This document shows, one piece after another, positions 1 to 10,000 of a stretch of 38,869 nt of DNA. Made by a program: the position numbers and the translations under genes. Origin of the DNA: Acidobacteriota bacterium. Its GTDB lineage: Bacteria; Acidobacteriota; Vicinamibacteria; Vicinamibacterales; SCN-69-37. The number at the start of each line of letters is the position of its first letter. Within the stretch, counting starts at the first letter, position 1. The DNA is taken from contig JADJUS010000005.1 of NCBI GenBank assembly GCA_016716905.1, positions 1 to 38,869 on the forward strand. Direction: 5' to 3'. The notes under the pieces are model-generated. The model did no database searches and was not told the origin of the DNA. It worked only from the letters and a program-made list of their open reading frames with translations.

Positions 1-480
1 CGGCAGGAACCCCATGTCGAGCATGCGATCCGCCTCGTCGAGCACGGTATTCCGGGTGCTGGGTTTGGCGTAAGACTGGCGTGTGTTCATGGGCGGCAGA
101 TTGTCGGCGATGATGACGTCTGCCCCGCTGCGAGCACATGTTCCTGCGAGGCCCATGCCCACACCGATGACCACGGCCCCGGTGATAGGCGTATTGCACG
201 GCCAGATCCCGGGTACTCGCAAGAATCTGCGCGGCGAGTTCACGCGTGGGCGTGAGCACCAGCGCGCGCGTGTTTGCCGCGGGGCGTGTCGATCGACGGT
301 GAATCAACGGGCAGCAGGAACGCCCGCCGTGCCCGTCGCTGCCGGTCATGGCGCAGGATGGTATATCGCGCCCTTCGAGCGCGGGAGGAATGGCATCCAG
401 CTGATGGCGTGGACGGCAAAGCCCATCTCTTTCCGCTTTTTGAGCAAGCTGGGGTGAAGTTTGAGAGCACTAAAAGGCAC
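1..480 (-). pseudogene. RhlE-like DEAD-box RNA helicase, N-terminal part, frame-disrupted and cut by the window edge
   Basis: ATP-dependent RNA helicase of the DEAD-box (RhlE-like) family, cytoplasmic, acting on structured RNA. Read on the minus strand from a GTG at 480, the start VPFSALKLHPSLLKKRKEMG matches the RhlE N-terminus. It is followed in another frame by DAIPPALEGRD (Q-motif region), then AFLLP after a damaged Walker A, then ALVLTPTRELAAQI (motif Ia). The stretch VLDEADRMLDMGFLP (motif II, DEAD) lies at the very edge. At least three frame changes separate these blocks, and the GKT of motif I cannot be read. Several shifts correspond to missing Cs in short C runs, for example where GFARPTPIQ is expected, so assembly error is likelier than true decay. 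The C-terminal RecA domain lies outside the window. The family call is firm; whether the gene is functional is not. Confidence 0.75.
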
Positions 481-582
481 GAAGAGTATCCTGACTTCCT
501 GAATGTTCTTGGATCCCGAGAGAGGGAGTGCCTGGGAAATCCGGGGTGGAGGGAAAAGCACCTCCAGTATACGATGTTCCGC

Positions 583-1304
583 ATGACGCGAAAACTGCTC
601 ACCATTCTTGCGCTGGGACTGATCGCGGCTTCCTGCGAGGCCAGCAAAGGCACCCCTCGCCCACCGTTCAAACCGTCACGGTCACCGCGGCAGCCGGCGC
701 CACATCCGTGCCGTTTGCCAACCGCAACCAGACGTCGCAGCTTGCGGCCTCCCGCACGGCTGACCGACGGGACCACCACCGACGTCAGGCACGGCCACCT
801 GGGCATCCAGTGCTTCCACGGTTGCCACAGTCTCGGGCACGGGCCTGGTCACCGCGTTGACCAACGGGGCCACCACCATCACGGCCACGCACCTGGGGCC
901 AGGTCGGCTCGCTGCGCTTGCCGCCACCGTGGCGATGGCGCCACGGCTGAGGTCACGCCGACGTTCGCCAGACTCTGTTCACCGAATCGCGCGCAGATGG
1001 CTGTGGTGATCCGCAGTCGGCAACAACATCGGGTTCCGGATCACGCTGCTCGGATCACGATGACGGACATCAACGGCATGGCGGCGCGCTACCATCGCGC
1101 GCTTTCGGCGGCCGACGTGTCGGCACTCGCGGGTTCAAACATCGTGGGCCCTGGCGCAAGCCGGACGGTGACGGTGGAGTCGGGCTACCTGGTGGCGTCA
1201 ACGTGGAGGACTCCACGGGCCGCGTGATTCTGACGGCCGTGGATGATGCCGGCAACGCCATCAGCATCACGCTCAATCCCATCTCGATGCGCGACCGCTG
1301 CTAA
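583..1304 (+). pseudogene. Lipoprotein with bacterial Ig-like (Big_2) domain, frame-disrupted
   Basis: Secreted lipoprotein of unknown role. From the ATG at 583 (an in-frame ATG at 574 is an alternative) the product begins MTRKLLTILALGLIAASCEA, a signal peptide ending in a lipobox-like AASC. Across several frames the chain continues as SPTVQTVTVTAAAGATSVPF, LTDGTTTDV, TWASSASTVATVSGTGLVTA and NGATTITATHLG. These are the typical strands of a Big_2 Ig-like domain. It ends VEDSTGRVILTAVDDAGNA and stops at 1302-1304. At least four indels are needed to join the pieces. The gene is divergent from the helicase and convergent with the sigma-factor gene, with a hairpin-repeat pair between the two 3' ends. 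No enzymatic motif is visible; adhesion or cell-surface display is a guess. Confidence 0.6.
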
Positions 1305-1330
1305 GGCGGTTTCGTTCATCCGGTATTTCG

Positions 1331-1392
1331 TAGGGCGCGCTGGGCTTCTAAGCGCGCCGGTGTCCGCGGCCTTGAGACCGGGCGCGCTACGT
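1331..1392. repeat. Inverted pair of short hairpin repeats (REP-like), junction 1
   Basis: Two hairpin units lie between the convergent 3' ends of the lipoprotein and the sigma-factor gene. Unit one has perfect 8-bp arms GGCGCGCT (1334-1341) and AGCGCGCC (1351-1358) around a 9-nt loop, and it is flanked by CTACG when read on the minus strand. Unit two reads CGCGGCCT, TGAGACC, GGGCGCG, CTACG on the plus strand, with imperfect arms. Loop start and CTACG flank match the units at 4280-4365 and 36600-36712, although the arm sequences differ. The pair could act as a bidirectional terminator or be a REP/REPIN-type element. Confidence 0.55.
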
Positions 1393-1400
1393 ACGGAACG

Positions 1401-2528
1401 CTACCGGTCTGAAATTTCGGCGCGCTCGGACATTCTGACCGCGGCGGCCACGAGTGACGCGAGCAGGGCGACGCCGCCGCCGGCGTCAATAACGCCACGC
1501 GCCCCCAGCCCGACATCAGACTGCTCAGGCTGAGTCCATCGGGCCAGAGCGACACCGTGGGCATGCTCGCCATCTGCGGCACGGCCCCGGTGAGCGATTG
1601 CCAGGCCGATCCATACCAGCCGGCACTGGGTCCTATCCACACAAGCGCTGCGACAAAGCCCGCAACCGCGGCCACCTGCGCCGCCCAGATCGGTCGTGAC
1701 GCCGTGCGCGCCGCGGCCTCGTGCGCCCGCATCTGCGCCCGGCGCCACACGACCGCGGCGTCCGGCACGTGCGGCATCGCTTCGCTGTCGTCCCACTCCC
1801 GCACGGCGGCGGCAATGGCTGCCACCTCGGCGCACGAAGAACACGACGTCACGTGGGCGCGAAGCGTGGTTGAGGCCCGCTGCGGCCATTGGCCCACGGC
1901 CACCAGATCAAGGACGTCGCGCTCATGCGTGCAGGTGGGGCCGATCGATGACGCGCTGCCTCCCCCGGCTGGCGCGGCACCCAATGCACTCGCGAGTTTG
2001 CGACGGGCGCGGCTCAACAGCGCCTTCATGCTCGACGGCCGCACACCCACCATGCGGGCAATCTCATCGTGCGAGGCGCCCTGCGCGTAGGCCAGCCACA
2101 ACATCGCGCGATCGCGAGGCTTGAGACGGTCCATCGCGCGCGTCACATCCAGGCGCCGATTCAGCCCGTCCACGTGTTGTGGATCGCCCATGGCCTCGGG
2201 CGTCACTTCCTGTGACACCGGGGACGGCTGCGTGCGCCGGCGACGCACACCATCGCGCACCAGATTGGTCGCGATGCGGAAGAGGTAGTGGCGACGATGT
2301 GATTCGGTCTCGAGCCGCGCGTCTGCGCGCAGGAACCGGTAGTAACACTCCTGCAGCAGGTCGTCGGCCAGTTGACGGTCTCCCGGTCATCCGCGCGAGG
2401 TAAGCCCAGAGCAGGCGCGAGGTCCGGTTGTAGAAGCCGCCGAACGCCTCCTCGTCCATCTGGAACGTCACGTCGGCGGTGATATCAACCGTCGATGCCG
2501 CGTCGAAGGTGGTCTGGCGGATGCTCAT
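1401..2528 (-). CDS. ECF sigma factor with C-terminal zinc-finger anti-sigma-like membrane extension (two frameshifts)
   Basis: Transcription initiation factor of the ECF sigma-70 family. From ATG 2528, region 2 reads MDEEAFGGFYNRTSRLLWAY. A frame change near 2380-2390 leads into DRQLADDLLQECYYRFLRAD and HYLFRIATNLVRDGVRRRR. Region 4 follows as DRAMLWLAYAQGASHDEIAR and SMKALLSRARRKLASALG. Without a stop the chain continues into CTHERDVLDLVAVG and AHVTSCSSC, an HxxxCxxC zinc-finger motif typical of anti-sigma factors. A hydrophobic segment near AAQVAAVAGFVAALVWIGP comes next. A second frame change near 1500 gives the more plausible end, a hydrophobic helix closing in ERAEISDR with the stop at 1401. 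The sigma-to-zinc-finger junction itself lies in one open frame. The start overlaps the stop of the upstream membrane protein by 4 nt. Confidence 0.7.
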
Positions 2529-3445
2529 GCTTTTGGTTCGCCCAGCAGTCCCATTCTGGAAGAGATGACGTAAGACATCGCGGCGGAGATCACAAATCCT
2601 ACACCCACCGCGATGGAGAACGTGCCCCAGGCGCCCAGCATCTGCGCCACTTCATCCACCCGATCCACCATCCGCCACTGGATGAGCATGAACCCAACCC
2701 CCGCGGCGATCAGCACGACACCCGCCTGTGCCGACCACAGGATTCGGCTGAACGGCGCACCGGGGGCGCGGCGTGTGGCTGATTCGACCGAGAGCGGCGA
2801 CGACGCCAGGAACTGCGCCCCGGCGGGCGACTCCATATAGGCGGCCAGTTCCGCACTCGACGAGAAGCGCTCCAGCAGTTTGTTGTGCGCCTCAGACTGA
2901 ATGCGGGTGGCGCGCAGCCACCGCCGGTGTTCAACGATGTAGCGGAAGATCCAGACAAGTGCCGAGGCAGCGGCGACGAATCCGAGAAGGAACAGGAAGC
3001 TACTCATCGTCTCGCGCCAGGTGCTGATGGCTTCAAGCCTCATCTGTTCGTCGATCGTCATCGGCGTCGCAGTCCGTCGTCCACCCCACCGGGAGTCCAT
3101 CCACTGGACCAGTTCGACGTGTTCGAGGAAATACGTGGGGTTGCGCGCAATCTCCGGATGGTCCGACAGGTATTTCGCCAGCGCCGGGTACGGCGTGAGA
3201 TAGGCGGGGTTGGTCAACAGTGTGGGGTCGGATTTGAGCACCACGCCGAGGGCCGGTGGAAACTGCTCGAGTATCGCCCTGAATTCGCGCCGGATATCAT
3301 CGGCGCCCTGCGTCTCCTGGGAGGCCTGTGCCGCCGCCGTGCGCGCCTGGGCCCCAACCGTCGCGGTCGTCGCCCACCCGCCCCCCACTGCCAGCATCAC
3401 CACGCCCACACCGGCGGCCAGTCTCATCAATCGGGTCAGTCGCAT
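2525..3445 (-). CDS. Membrane protein coupled to the ECF sigma gene, function unknown
   Basis: 306-residue integral membrane protein that I recognise only as a conserved Acidobacteriota type. An N-terminal signal or anchor helix (residues about 8-32) is followed by a soluble stretch with many Leu/Pro/Tyr residues. A membrane helix comes next (SSFLFLLGFVAAASALVWIF), then a cytoplasmic-looking segment containing SEAHNKLLERFSSSAELAAY, and two C-terminal helices (GVVLIAAGVGFMLIQW; FSIAVGVGFVISAAMSYVI). It has no zinc finger and no catalytic motif. Its stop overlaps the sigma-factor ATG (ATGA), so the two are almost certainly co-translated. By position it could be part of the sensing or anchoring arm of the sigma switch, but that is inference. 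The reading frame is intact. Confidence 0.75.
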   Translation of the reverse strand: MRLTRLMRLAAGVGVVMLAVGGGWATTATVGAQARTAAAQASQETQGADDIRREFRAILEQFPPALGVVLKSDPTLLTNPAYLTPYPALAKYLSDHPEIARNPTYFLEHVELVQWMDSRWGGRRTATPMTIDEQMRLEAISTWRETMSSFLFLLGFVAAASALVWIFRYIVEHRRWLRATRIQSEAHNKLLERFSSSAELAAYMESPAGAQFLASSPLSVESATRRAPGAPFSRILWSAQAGVVLIAAGVGFMLIQWRMVDRVDEVAQMLGAWGTFSIAVGVGFVISAAMSYVISSRMGLLGEPKA

Positions 3446-3512
3446 CAGGAATCTCCTGCCAGCTAATACGCGAGGCCGGACAAAGGTAGACGGGGGCCCG
3501 CTGAAATGGAGG

Positions 3513-3592
3513 CTTGAGGATTGAGGATTGAGGGTCGGGATGGCTGATTGCTGATGGCTGATTTGGGGATGGGAATTGAGGAAGTAAGATCG
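3513..3592. repeat. Low-complexity GATTGAGG/GATTGCTGATGG intergenic repeat, copy 1
   Basis: A tract made of imperfect repetitions of GATTGAGG, GATGGCTGATTGCTGATGG and GGGAATTGAGG, clearly less GC-rich than the coding DNA around it. A second copy with the same building blocks lies at about 14746-14840. It separates the minus-strand membrane protein from the DUF4159 gene and may have replaced the 5' end of the latter. Nothing in it looks coding. Confidence 0.6.
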
Positions 3593-3596
3593 GGTC

Positions 3597-4270
3597 GTGA
3601 TTCAGTTGCCTCCGGCCAAGCCGCGAAATGCCGGACCGCGCGGTTCGGAGTTCGTCTCGCGCGCGTGCGCTACGACTCCGGCGACTGGGACTACAACCCG
3701 AAGGTGGCGGCCAACGTGCTGAACTCGGTGGTGGAATACACCACCATCCCGGTCTACCCCGATGAAGTGGTCATCACGCTCGACTCGGAAGAGTTGCTCG
3801 CCTTCCCTTTCCTCTTCATGACGGGTCACAAACTGGTGCGGCTCAACGAACGTGAACGCACGGGCCTGCGGCACTTCGCTGACACCGGCGGGCTGTTGTT
3901 TTCCGACGACTGCAACCACGACATCGACGGCCTGTACGCCAGGACCTTCGAAGAAGAAATGCGCCGGGTGTTTGCCGACGACCCGAAGGCTGCGGCGATG
4001 CCAAAGCTCCCCAACCGCCACGCCCTCTATTCGTCGTTCTTCGACTTTCCGGACGGTCCCCCGCAGACCTCCCACGAACTCAACGGCTGGGGCGACGACC
4101 TCGTACACGACTACCTGCGCGCCGTGGACCGCAAAGGCCGCGTGGCGGTCTTGTACTCGAACAAGGACTATGGCTGTGAGTGGGACTACGACTGGCGCAA
4201 CAAACGCTTCAGGACCGACGACAACACCCGCTTCGCCGTCAACGTCGTCGTCTACGCGATGACGAGTTGA
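3597..4270 (+). CDS. DUF4159 domain protein, 5' end doubtful
   Basis: Protein of the DUF4159 family, often found beside MoxR/DUF58/BatA-type membrane protein genes; biochemical role unknown. The conserved part runs from VRYDSGDWDYNPKVAANVLN through VVITLDSEELLAFPFLFMTG, DTGGLLFSDDCNHDIDGLYA and SHELNGWGDDLVHDYLRA to CEWDYDWRNKRF. The fold is probably a glutamine-amidotransferase-like Rossmann type. The family normally starts with a signal peptide, and none is present here. Upstream conserved-looking sequence (IQLPPAKPRNAGPRGSEFV) lies in a different frame from GTG 3597, with a frame change near 3655. In the downstream frame an ATG at 3548 also exists, but its first residues come from the intergenic repeat. 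The true 5' end is therefore lost or corrupted. Confidence 0.7.
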
Positions 4271-4279
4271 CGGAGGACA

Positions 4280-4365
4280 CTCGGGCTTGAGGAGCAGCCC
4301 GAGCTACAGCTGGCTCCTCCTGCTGGCCCTCCAGTCACAAGCTCGGCCTGGTGTTCAAGGCCGAG
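4280..4365. repeat. Inverted pair of short hairpin repeats (REP-like), junction 2
   Basis: Unit one (4280-4303) has arms CTCGGGCT and AGCCCGAG around the 8-nt loop TGAGGAGC, followed by CTAC. Unit two (4342-4365), on the opposite strand, has arms CTCGGCCT and AGGCCGAG around an 8-nt loop that reads TGAACACC on its own strand. Both stems are perfect and both follow an 8-8-8 layout. The middle G-C pair of the arms is flipped in both arms at once, a compensatory change. The pair sits between the convergent 3' ends of the DUF4159 gene and the GT-C-like gene. Confidence 0.7.
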
Positions 4366-4392
4366 GCCTACACGCACTCGAAAGACGCGCGG

Positions 4393-6346
4393 CTATCGCA
4401 CGGCGAAGAGCCGATCGGTGCCGTCGGTGACGAGTTCACGCGCGCCGGATGTCCTCAGCCAGTCGGACACTCCGGCGCCCCGCTCAACCGGGAACGCCCC
4501 CTCGTGCACCAAAATGTGTGTCACACCAGTGTCCACCAGCGCACGCCACGCCGGGTTGGGATCCCTGGTCCTCGCATTCAACGCACCGATGAGCCGATGC
4601 TGGCTGTTCGGGAAAAATCCTGAATACCCGTTGACCAGCGGCTTCCGGTGATACCCGGCATTAAACGCGCCAAACAGGTCCCACGCAGGGACTCCGAACG
4701 GAAACTCGATCAGCACACGGGCTCGGACGAATCGCGAATGATGCGATACACAGGCGGGATACGCCGCCCAACCGGCAGAGGCCGGGGTGTCAGGTTCATG
4801 TCGTACGCGTCGATGGGAACATCCGTCTGGAAGGGTCCGGCCCATCCCTCCACCATCATGAACACACCGGCGGCGATGACACACGCGGTGCCGAACCTCC
4901 GCGCGCGGGCGATGAGCGCCGATGCGCCCAGGCCGGCCAATACCGCCAGAAACAACGCAACGAGCATCACGTAGCGTGCCGGCACCCGCAAGCCGTCGAA
5001 GCCCGGGACGTATTGCATGAGCAAGGCGTACGGTCCCGGTGAGACCACCAATCCTGCGACAGCGATGTTGGGTCCCAGGGCCAGCACCGCGGCTGCAACA
5101 GCCGCCACTGCGTAAAACAACCAGGGAGAAGCCTCGATGCCTTCGCGCCGCCGGAACGGATGCATGACCACGGTCACAAGCGCCGCCGCCAACAGGACCG
5201 TGCGTAGCAACACGCCGCCCGCTTCCCGAGACTCAGCCCAGACGCCTTGGATCAGCACCGGGAATCCCGCGGTCGTCAGGACGATGACCGTGGCGAAGAT
5301 ATGGACGGCCGTCAACACCAGGAGCGCGCCGATTGCCACCTGTCGACCGGCGGATGCCCTCACGAGAGCCTGGCGGATCGACGGCCACCGGCCGGCGAGT
5401 CCCGCCAGTATGCCGACGGCAGCCAGGCCGAGCACTGACAATCCGGGGAACGCCTCCCCTTCGGGCCGCAGAAAGTGTCCAATCGTTCACCCCAGAGCCA
5501 CGACCAGCCGGGCGCCGTCGCGAACGCGTGCACGTCGGCGGAAAACATCGAGATCTCGCCGAGCGACCTGACGCCGACGCCGCTGTCCCTGACGCTGAGG
5601 TACGGCAGCAGGAACGGAAGCGTCATGGCTCCGACAACAACTGCGGCGATTGAAAACGCGCGCCAGGTCGCCCAGTCTCGAAGCCGACATCTGGCCGCAA
5701 GTTCGTACACCACATACGCCGCCGCGAACGGGGAGAAAAACAACAAGTAGTAGCCGCACGACAGGTTCTGCGCGACGAGGGCCGCTGATCCTCCAACCAG
5801 CGACCGCCGTCGGCCTGTCTCAAGAAACCGGCGGAATCCGTAGAGCACAAACGGCATCCACTGGGCCGACAACACCTGCACGTGGGAAAGCTGTGAGATT
5901 CGGTACGGCGCGAATGCAAACGCGATTCCTGCGATGAGCGCGGCGACAGGCCGGCCGGTGAGATCGCGCACCAACAGAAACATGCCGAGCCCTGACAGGA
6001 CAAACGTGGCCAGGAACACCAGGTTGTACCCAAGAATCACGTTGTCGGTGGCTGCGAGGATGGGCAGCGCCTGCAGCATCTGCGGCGTCAGGTGCTCGGA
6101 GTAGGCGATCGTTAGTGGTTCCGGGTAGAAGATGTTGCCGTGCCAATAGCGGCCGAGTGCACCGAGATCACCGCTCAGAAACGCCAGCACCTGGCCGCCG
6201 GTCCACTGAATGATCCAGGCATTGAGCACCGGATCCCCCATGTCCCAGGCGATCTCATGATCGATGACGGTGACCAGCGGCCACGTCATCCCTACGGCGA
6301 GCACCACATACAGGGCTGCGGCCAGGAGCGAGGCACGGCGTGTCAT
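4393..6346 (-). CDS. GT-C-like polytopic membrane protein (1), two frameshifts
   Basis: About 650-residue inner-membrane protein resembling lipid-linked-sugar glycosyltransferases of the GT-C fold; no substrate can be assigned. Start ATG 6346 gives MTRRASLLAAALYVVLAVGM, a first membrane helix. An acidic first loop (AWDMGDPVLNAWIIQW) resembles the GT-C loop carrying the catalytic Asp. Roughly ten more helices follow. A frame change near 5470 (LDTF to LRPEGEAFPGL) and another near 4730 (RIIRDSSE to ARVLIEFPFG) must be repaired. The C-terminal extracytoplasmic part contains KPLVNGYSGFFP, a motif I associate with this protein type. It is divergent from the zinc-ribbon gene with a 33-bp gap. Two further proteins of this kind are at 30024-31704 and 34802-36589. 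Confidence 0.7.
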
Positions 6347-6379
6347 CGGACGTGAATATACCTCTACAATCTGATCATT
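6347..6379. promoter_or_regulatory. Divergent intergenic region with probable promoters
   Basis: 33 bp between the starts of the GT-C-like gene (minus) and the zinc-ribbon gene (plus). It is AT-richer than its surroundings. It contains TACAAT (6365-6370), a -10-like hexamer for the plus gene, and on the minus strand TATATT before the ATG. No convincing -35 elements are visible, so assignment is by position and composition only. Confidence 0.3.
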
Positions 6380-7015
6380 GTGCCCAGAGCTGGCCAGGAC
6401 ATCGAAGACTTCTGCCGCGCCTGCAAGACCGACCGCATGCACACCATCGTCGCCACCGACGGACAGGGTGTGCCGTTACGCGTGCGCTGCGGTTATTGCG
6501 ACAGCGAACACAACTTCCGCGGTGGTCCGCGAGTGGATGCCGACACCGGCGCGATGGCGTCGCGAGCGCCCTCTCACTCAGGCGCGCCACGGACCGCGAC
6601 CGCGGCCGCGGCCGCGGCCCCATTTCCCATCGTCAGTGAACGTGAAAGGACCCTCCCGATGACACCCGTCGACCATCCCGAAGATCTGGAGCTGCTGCTT
6701 CGTCGTGTGATTCGCGAGGAGAACGGGGCCACCACCGTCACGCCGGCGGCCAAGTGGCGCGGCGGCACCATGGTGCTTCGGCCGGCCGATGCCTCCCTTC
6801 AGGAAAAGACCTGGCCGATCGAGACGTTCTTTCACAAGGTCGTGATGCTTCGCAATCGTCTCAGGACGCTCGAACAACACATCAATGCGTCGGACCTGCC
6901 CGACGATGGGAAGGTGAAGCTGCAGGCGTACATCACCGGCTGCTACGGCTCGCTCACCAGTTTTAACCTGTTGTTTGCGGACGAGCGGGATCAGTTCAAG
7001 GGCCAGGGCGAGTAG
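6380..7015 (+). CDS. Zinc-ribbon protein with Ala-rich linker, function unknown
   Basis: 211-residue soluble protein read from a GTG at 6380. Residues about 12-46 form a CxxC...CxxC zinc ribbon (FCRACKTDRMHTI and VRCGYCDSEHNFRG). A low-complexity linker with a run of alanines encoded by GCGGCC repeats follows (about residues 73-80). The C-terminal part, from about residue 95, looks helical (DLELLLRRVIREE; FFHKVVMLRNRLRTLEQHIN; VKLQAYITGCYGSL). It resembles small nucleic-acid or regulatory adaptor proteins, but I cannot name a family. An in-frame ATG opens the C-terminal part, so a shorter second product is conceivable. It ends 15 bp before a strong hairpin shared with the convergent repeat-protein gene. 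Confidence 0.65.
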   Translation: MPRAGQDIEDFCRACKTDRMHTIVATDGQGVPLRVRCGYCDSEHNFRGGPRVDADTGAMASRAPSHSGAPRTATAAAAAAPFPIVSERERTLPMTPVDHPEDLELLLRRVIREENGATTVTPAAKWRGGTMVLRPADASLQEKTWPIETFFHKVVMLRNRLRTLEQHINASDLPDDGKVKLQAYITGCYGSLTSFNLLFADERDQFKGQGE

Positions 7016-7029
7016 GCCGTACAAACGAA

Positions 7030-7069
7030 GACCCCGGAAGGGGCGGCGCGTGCCGCCCCGACCGGGGTC
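7030..7069. terminator. Bidirectional hairpin terminator
   Basis: Two nested stems: GACCCCGG pairing with CCGGGGTC, and inside them GGGGCGGC pairing with GCCGCCCC around GCGT. It lies between the convergent stops at 7015 and 7087. No clear T-run follows on either side, so Rho-independent activity is only probable. Its layout differs from the short hairpin repeats at the other convergent junctions. Confidence 0.6.
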
Positions 7070-7086
7070 GTTGACTCACTTCCGGA

Positions 7087-10000
7087 CTACCTGAACTTGA
7101 ACCACGCGGTCTTGGTGGTGCCGTCGTCGAACGTGGCCTGGAATTCACGACAGGTGTTCTTCCAGGAATTTTGGGTCTTCCAGACGTAGGTGTAGCGCCC
7201 GTTGAACGGGTTGTACAGCAGGCCGCTTGGTGACCCGATGGCCTGAGAGCACCGATGGGCGCCTTGGTCGAGCAGTTGATCTGCTGAGACGTCGGTGACC
7301 CACCCGCGAAGACATCAAAGCCCTCGAAGCCGCCCAGCGAGAAGTGCAGTTGGACGAAGGACCCTGCGTTCTCGTTGTTCAGGAATGGCGGATTCTTCAC
7401 CGGCGAGAAGAAGCCCGTGAAGGTGAAGCCCTTGAACTTGATGTTCGCGACGTGCGTCGAGCCGTCGTCGAGCATGACCTGCAGTTGGCGGCAGGTGCCT
7501 GTCCAGGCCGAGTCTGTCTTCCAGAGATACGCGTAGCGGTCGGGTCCCGCCAGGTAGGTCAGCCCAATACCCAGGAACGCATTCGTCGACACGGCCGGTC
7601 CGAGCGGTGTCCAATCCGTGCACGACATCGGCTGCGCCTTCGGGAATCCAGGCGCCAGCACGTCCAGGCCCTGCGGGCCGCCAAGACTGAACAGCACGGG
7701 AATGACATGGCCCGCGTTCTCGATGTTCACGGCCGGCGGATTCGACAGCGGCGAGAAGAACCCCGTGAACGTGTAGCCCGGTCCCACCGGCGGCGGGAAG
7801 TCGTACGTCTCACCAGGTTCAAGGACCACCGATTCACCACGCACGGTGATTTCGACGACGCCCTCGATCACTTCGGCATCAGCACTGCCGTCGGGATTGA
7901 CCACCACAAGCGCGGATTCGCCGGCGTCGAGCTCGAACGACCCGATCGGCGTGCCGGTGCCATCCACGATGATGACGGTGATGGCGTCCGTGTTGCTGGA
8001 GAGCGCCGTCACGGGGCTGCCCGTCGTTGCGCCCTGTCCGGTGCCCAGTTGGATGATGATGCCCGGCCCGGTAGCCGGGTCGCGCAGTTCGACAATCGGA
8101 AGCGCATTGAGCGCGCGCACCGACGTGCTGCCCGTCGTCGCGTCGCACGCGTAGACGGCGCTTTCACCGGCAACATCCAGCAGGATGCGCTGTGTCCCGT
8201 TGAGGGCGCAGACGTCGAAGGTGGCTGCGGCGCCGCCCACCCCGGACAGGTCAATCTGGATACCGCTCGGGCTAACGTCGCCCACCTTGATGGTCCACGT
8301 GTCGCGGTTCGAGATCGTTCCGTCGCTGGTGCCGCCCTGGAGCAGGTCGTTGAAGTCGTTCGAGAACGCGGCGGGCAGCGGGTCGATGGTGTTGACGATA
8401 CCGTCTGCGTCGCCGTCGGCGTCTGGTGTCAGCGCGAAGTTGATGCCGCCCGTGATGCCGGTTCCGGAGAGAGCGATCCCTGTACCGGTGGTCGGGTCGC
8501 ACACCACGAAGCAGTCGATACCGGGAGTACCTGATTGACCAGGCCCACGCTGTTGTCGGACCTCGCGAAGTAGGTGTCAGGCGGCAGTCCCTCACTGGTG
8601 ACGAAATTGCCGCTGCCGTCGGCCTGGCCAGTGGCCACCCGCACGTTGGCGCTGTTGTAGACCGAGCCCAACGCCCCAGGAACGGGATTGCCCCCGTTCG
8701 TGATGGTGCCTGAAACCCGGGCGCCCCGCGTCAGAGCGAAGTCGACCCCCGACACTTCCGCAAGGCCGGCGATGGTGATTCCGGCGCCCAGTGTCACATC
8801 GCACTGGCCAAGGCAGGTCGTGCCACTGTGGAGCTGGTTGATGAGCCCCTGGCCATTAAACGTGCGTGCGGTATACGTCCCGTCAGGCAGGCCAGCGGTG
8901 GTCCGGTAAATGCCGAGCGCATTGGTGCTGCTGCCGCTGACTGCCACACCGGCGGAGTTGTAGATGGTCACTGAGACACCGGAGAGCACTCCACCGCCGA
9001 ACTCGGTGACGGTGCCGCTGATGCGGCCACCGGCCGACAATTGGAAGTTCACACCGCTTGTGGTCGCAGGGCTGGTCACCGAGATCGCCGTGCCGGCCGT
9101 GACCACGCAGTTGCCCACGCACGCGGTGCCGCCGAACAGCTCGTTGATATAACCCAATCCGTTGTTCGTGCGGAGGTAGTAGGTGCCTGTCGCCAGGCCC
9201 TGGCTGGTGGTGTAGACGCCGAACGAGTTCGTGCCACCGCTCGCCACGAACCTGCCGGTGCTGTCATACACACTGACGCTGACGCTGGTGAGGGGCGCGC
9301 TCGTCGTGGCGTCGGTGATCGTGCCTGAAATCCGTCCACCTTGCGTCAGGCTGAAGTTGATGTTCGGCGTGGTCGCGCCCACGGTGACCACGAAGCCATC
9401 CCCCGCGAGCACGGAACAACTACCCACGCACGGTTTGTTGTTGAAGAGCTCGTCGAGGTACCCCTGACTGTTGGTCGTGCGCGCGTAGTAGGTGCCGGTG
9501 GAGAGGCCGGAGCCGGTCACGAAGTTGCCCGAGGCATCAGTGCTTGAGCCACCGACCGATCGGCCGGAGGCGTCGTAGATCTGCACGAAGATGCCCTGAA
9601 GCGGGTTACCCGTGCCGGCATCGATCACCTGGCCCGATGCTCTGCCACCCGCCGACAGGCCGAAGTTGACGCCTGTCGTGGTACTCCCAGCGGTTGCGAG
9701 CACCGTCGCGCCTGTTGCCAGGGAACACCCGGTGGCGCAGCTGATGTTGTTGTACAGCTCGTTGATATAGCCAAGGCTGTTGTTCGTCCGGACGTAGTAG
9801 CTGCCTGTCGGCAGGCCGACGCCGCTGATGTACTCGCCCAACGAGTTGGTGGTCCCGTTCGCGACCGTCAAGCCCGAGAGTTCAACGATCGAGACTGACA
9901 CGCCGGGAATCGGCAGCCCGCTTACGTCATCAGTAATCACGCCAGCGATACGCGCACCGACCTCAAGGTCGAAGGTCACGCCCGCCACGGTGTTGGCACC

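Noticed and set aside
3602..4108. Minus-strand ORF of 168 codons opposite the DUF4159 gene
   Set aside because: The plus-strand reading carries the conserved family sequence; the minus reading is Val/His-rich shadow.
6600..6622. GCGGCC tandem repeat
   Set aside because: It is explained as an alanine run in the linker of the zinc-ribbon protein; too short for a satellite of its own.
7344..8534. Plus-strand ORF of 396 codons
   Set aside because: It lies antisense to the PxKF and repeat region, which has clear family motifs; composition is Arg/His-rich and low in hydrophobic segments.
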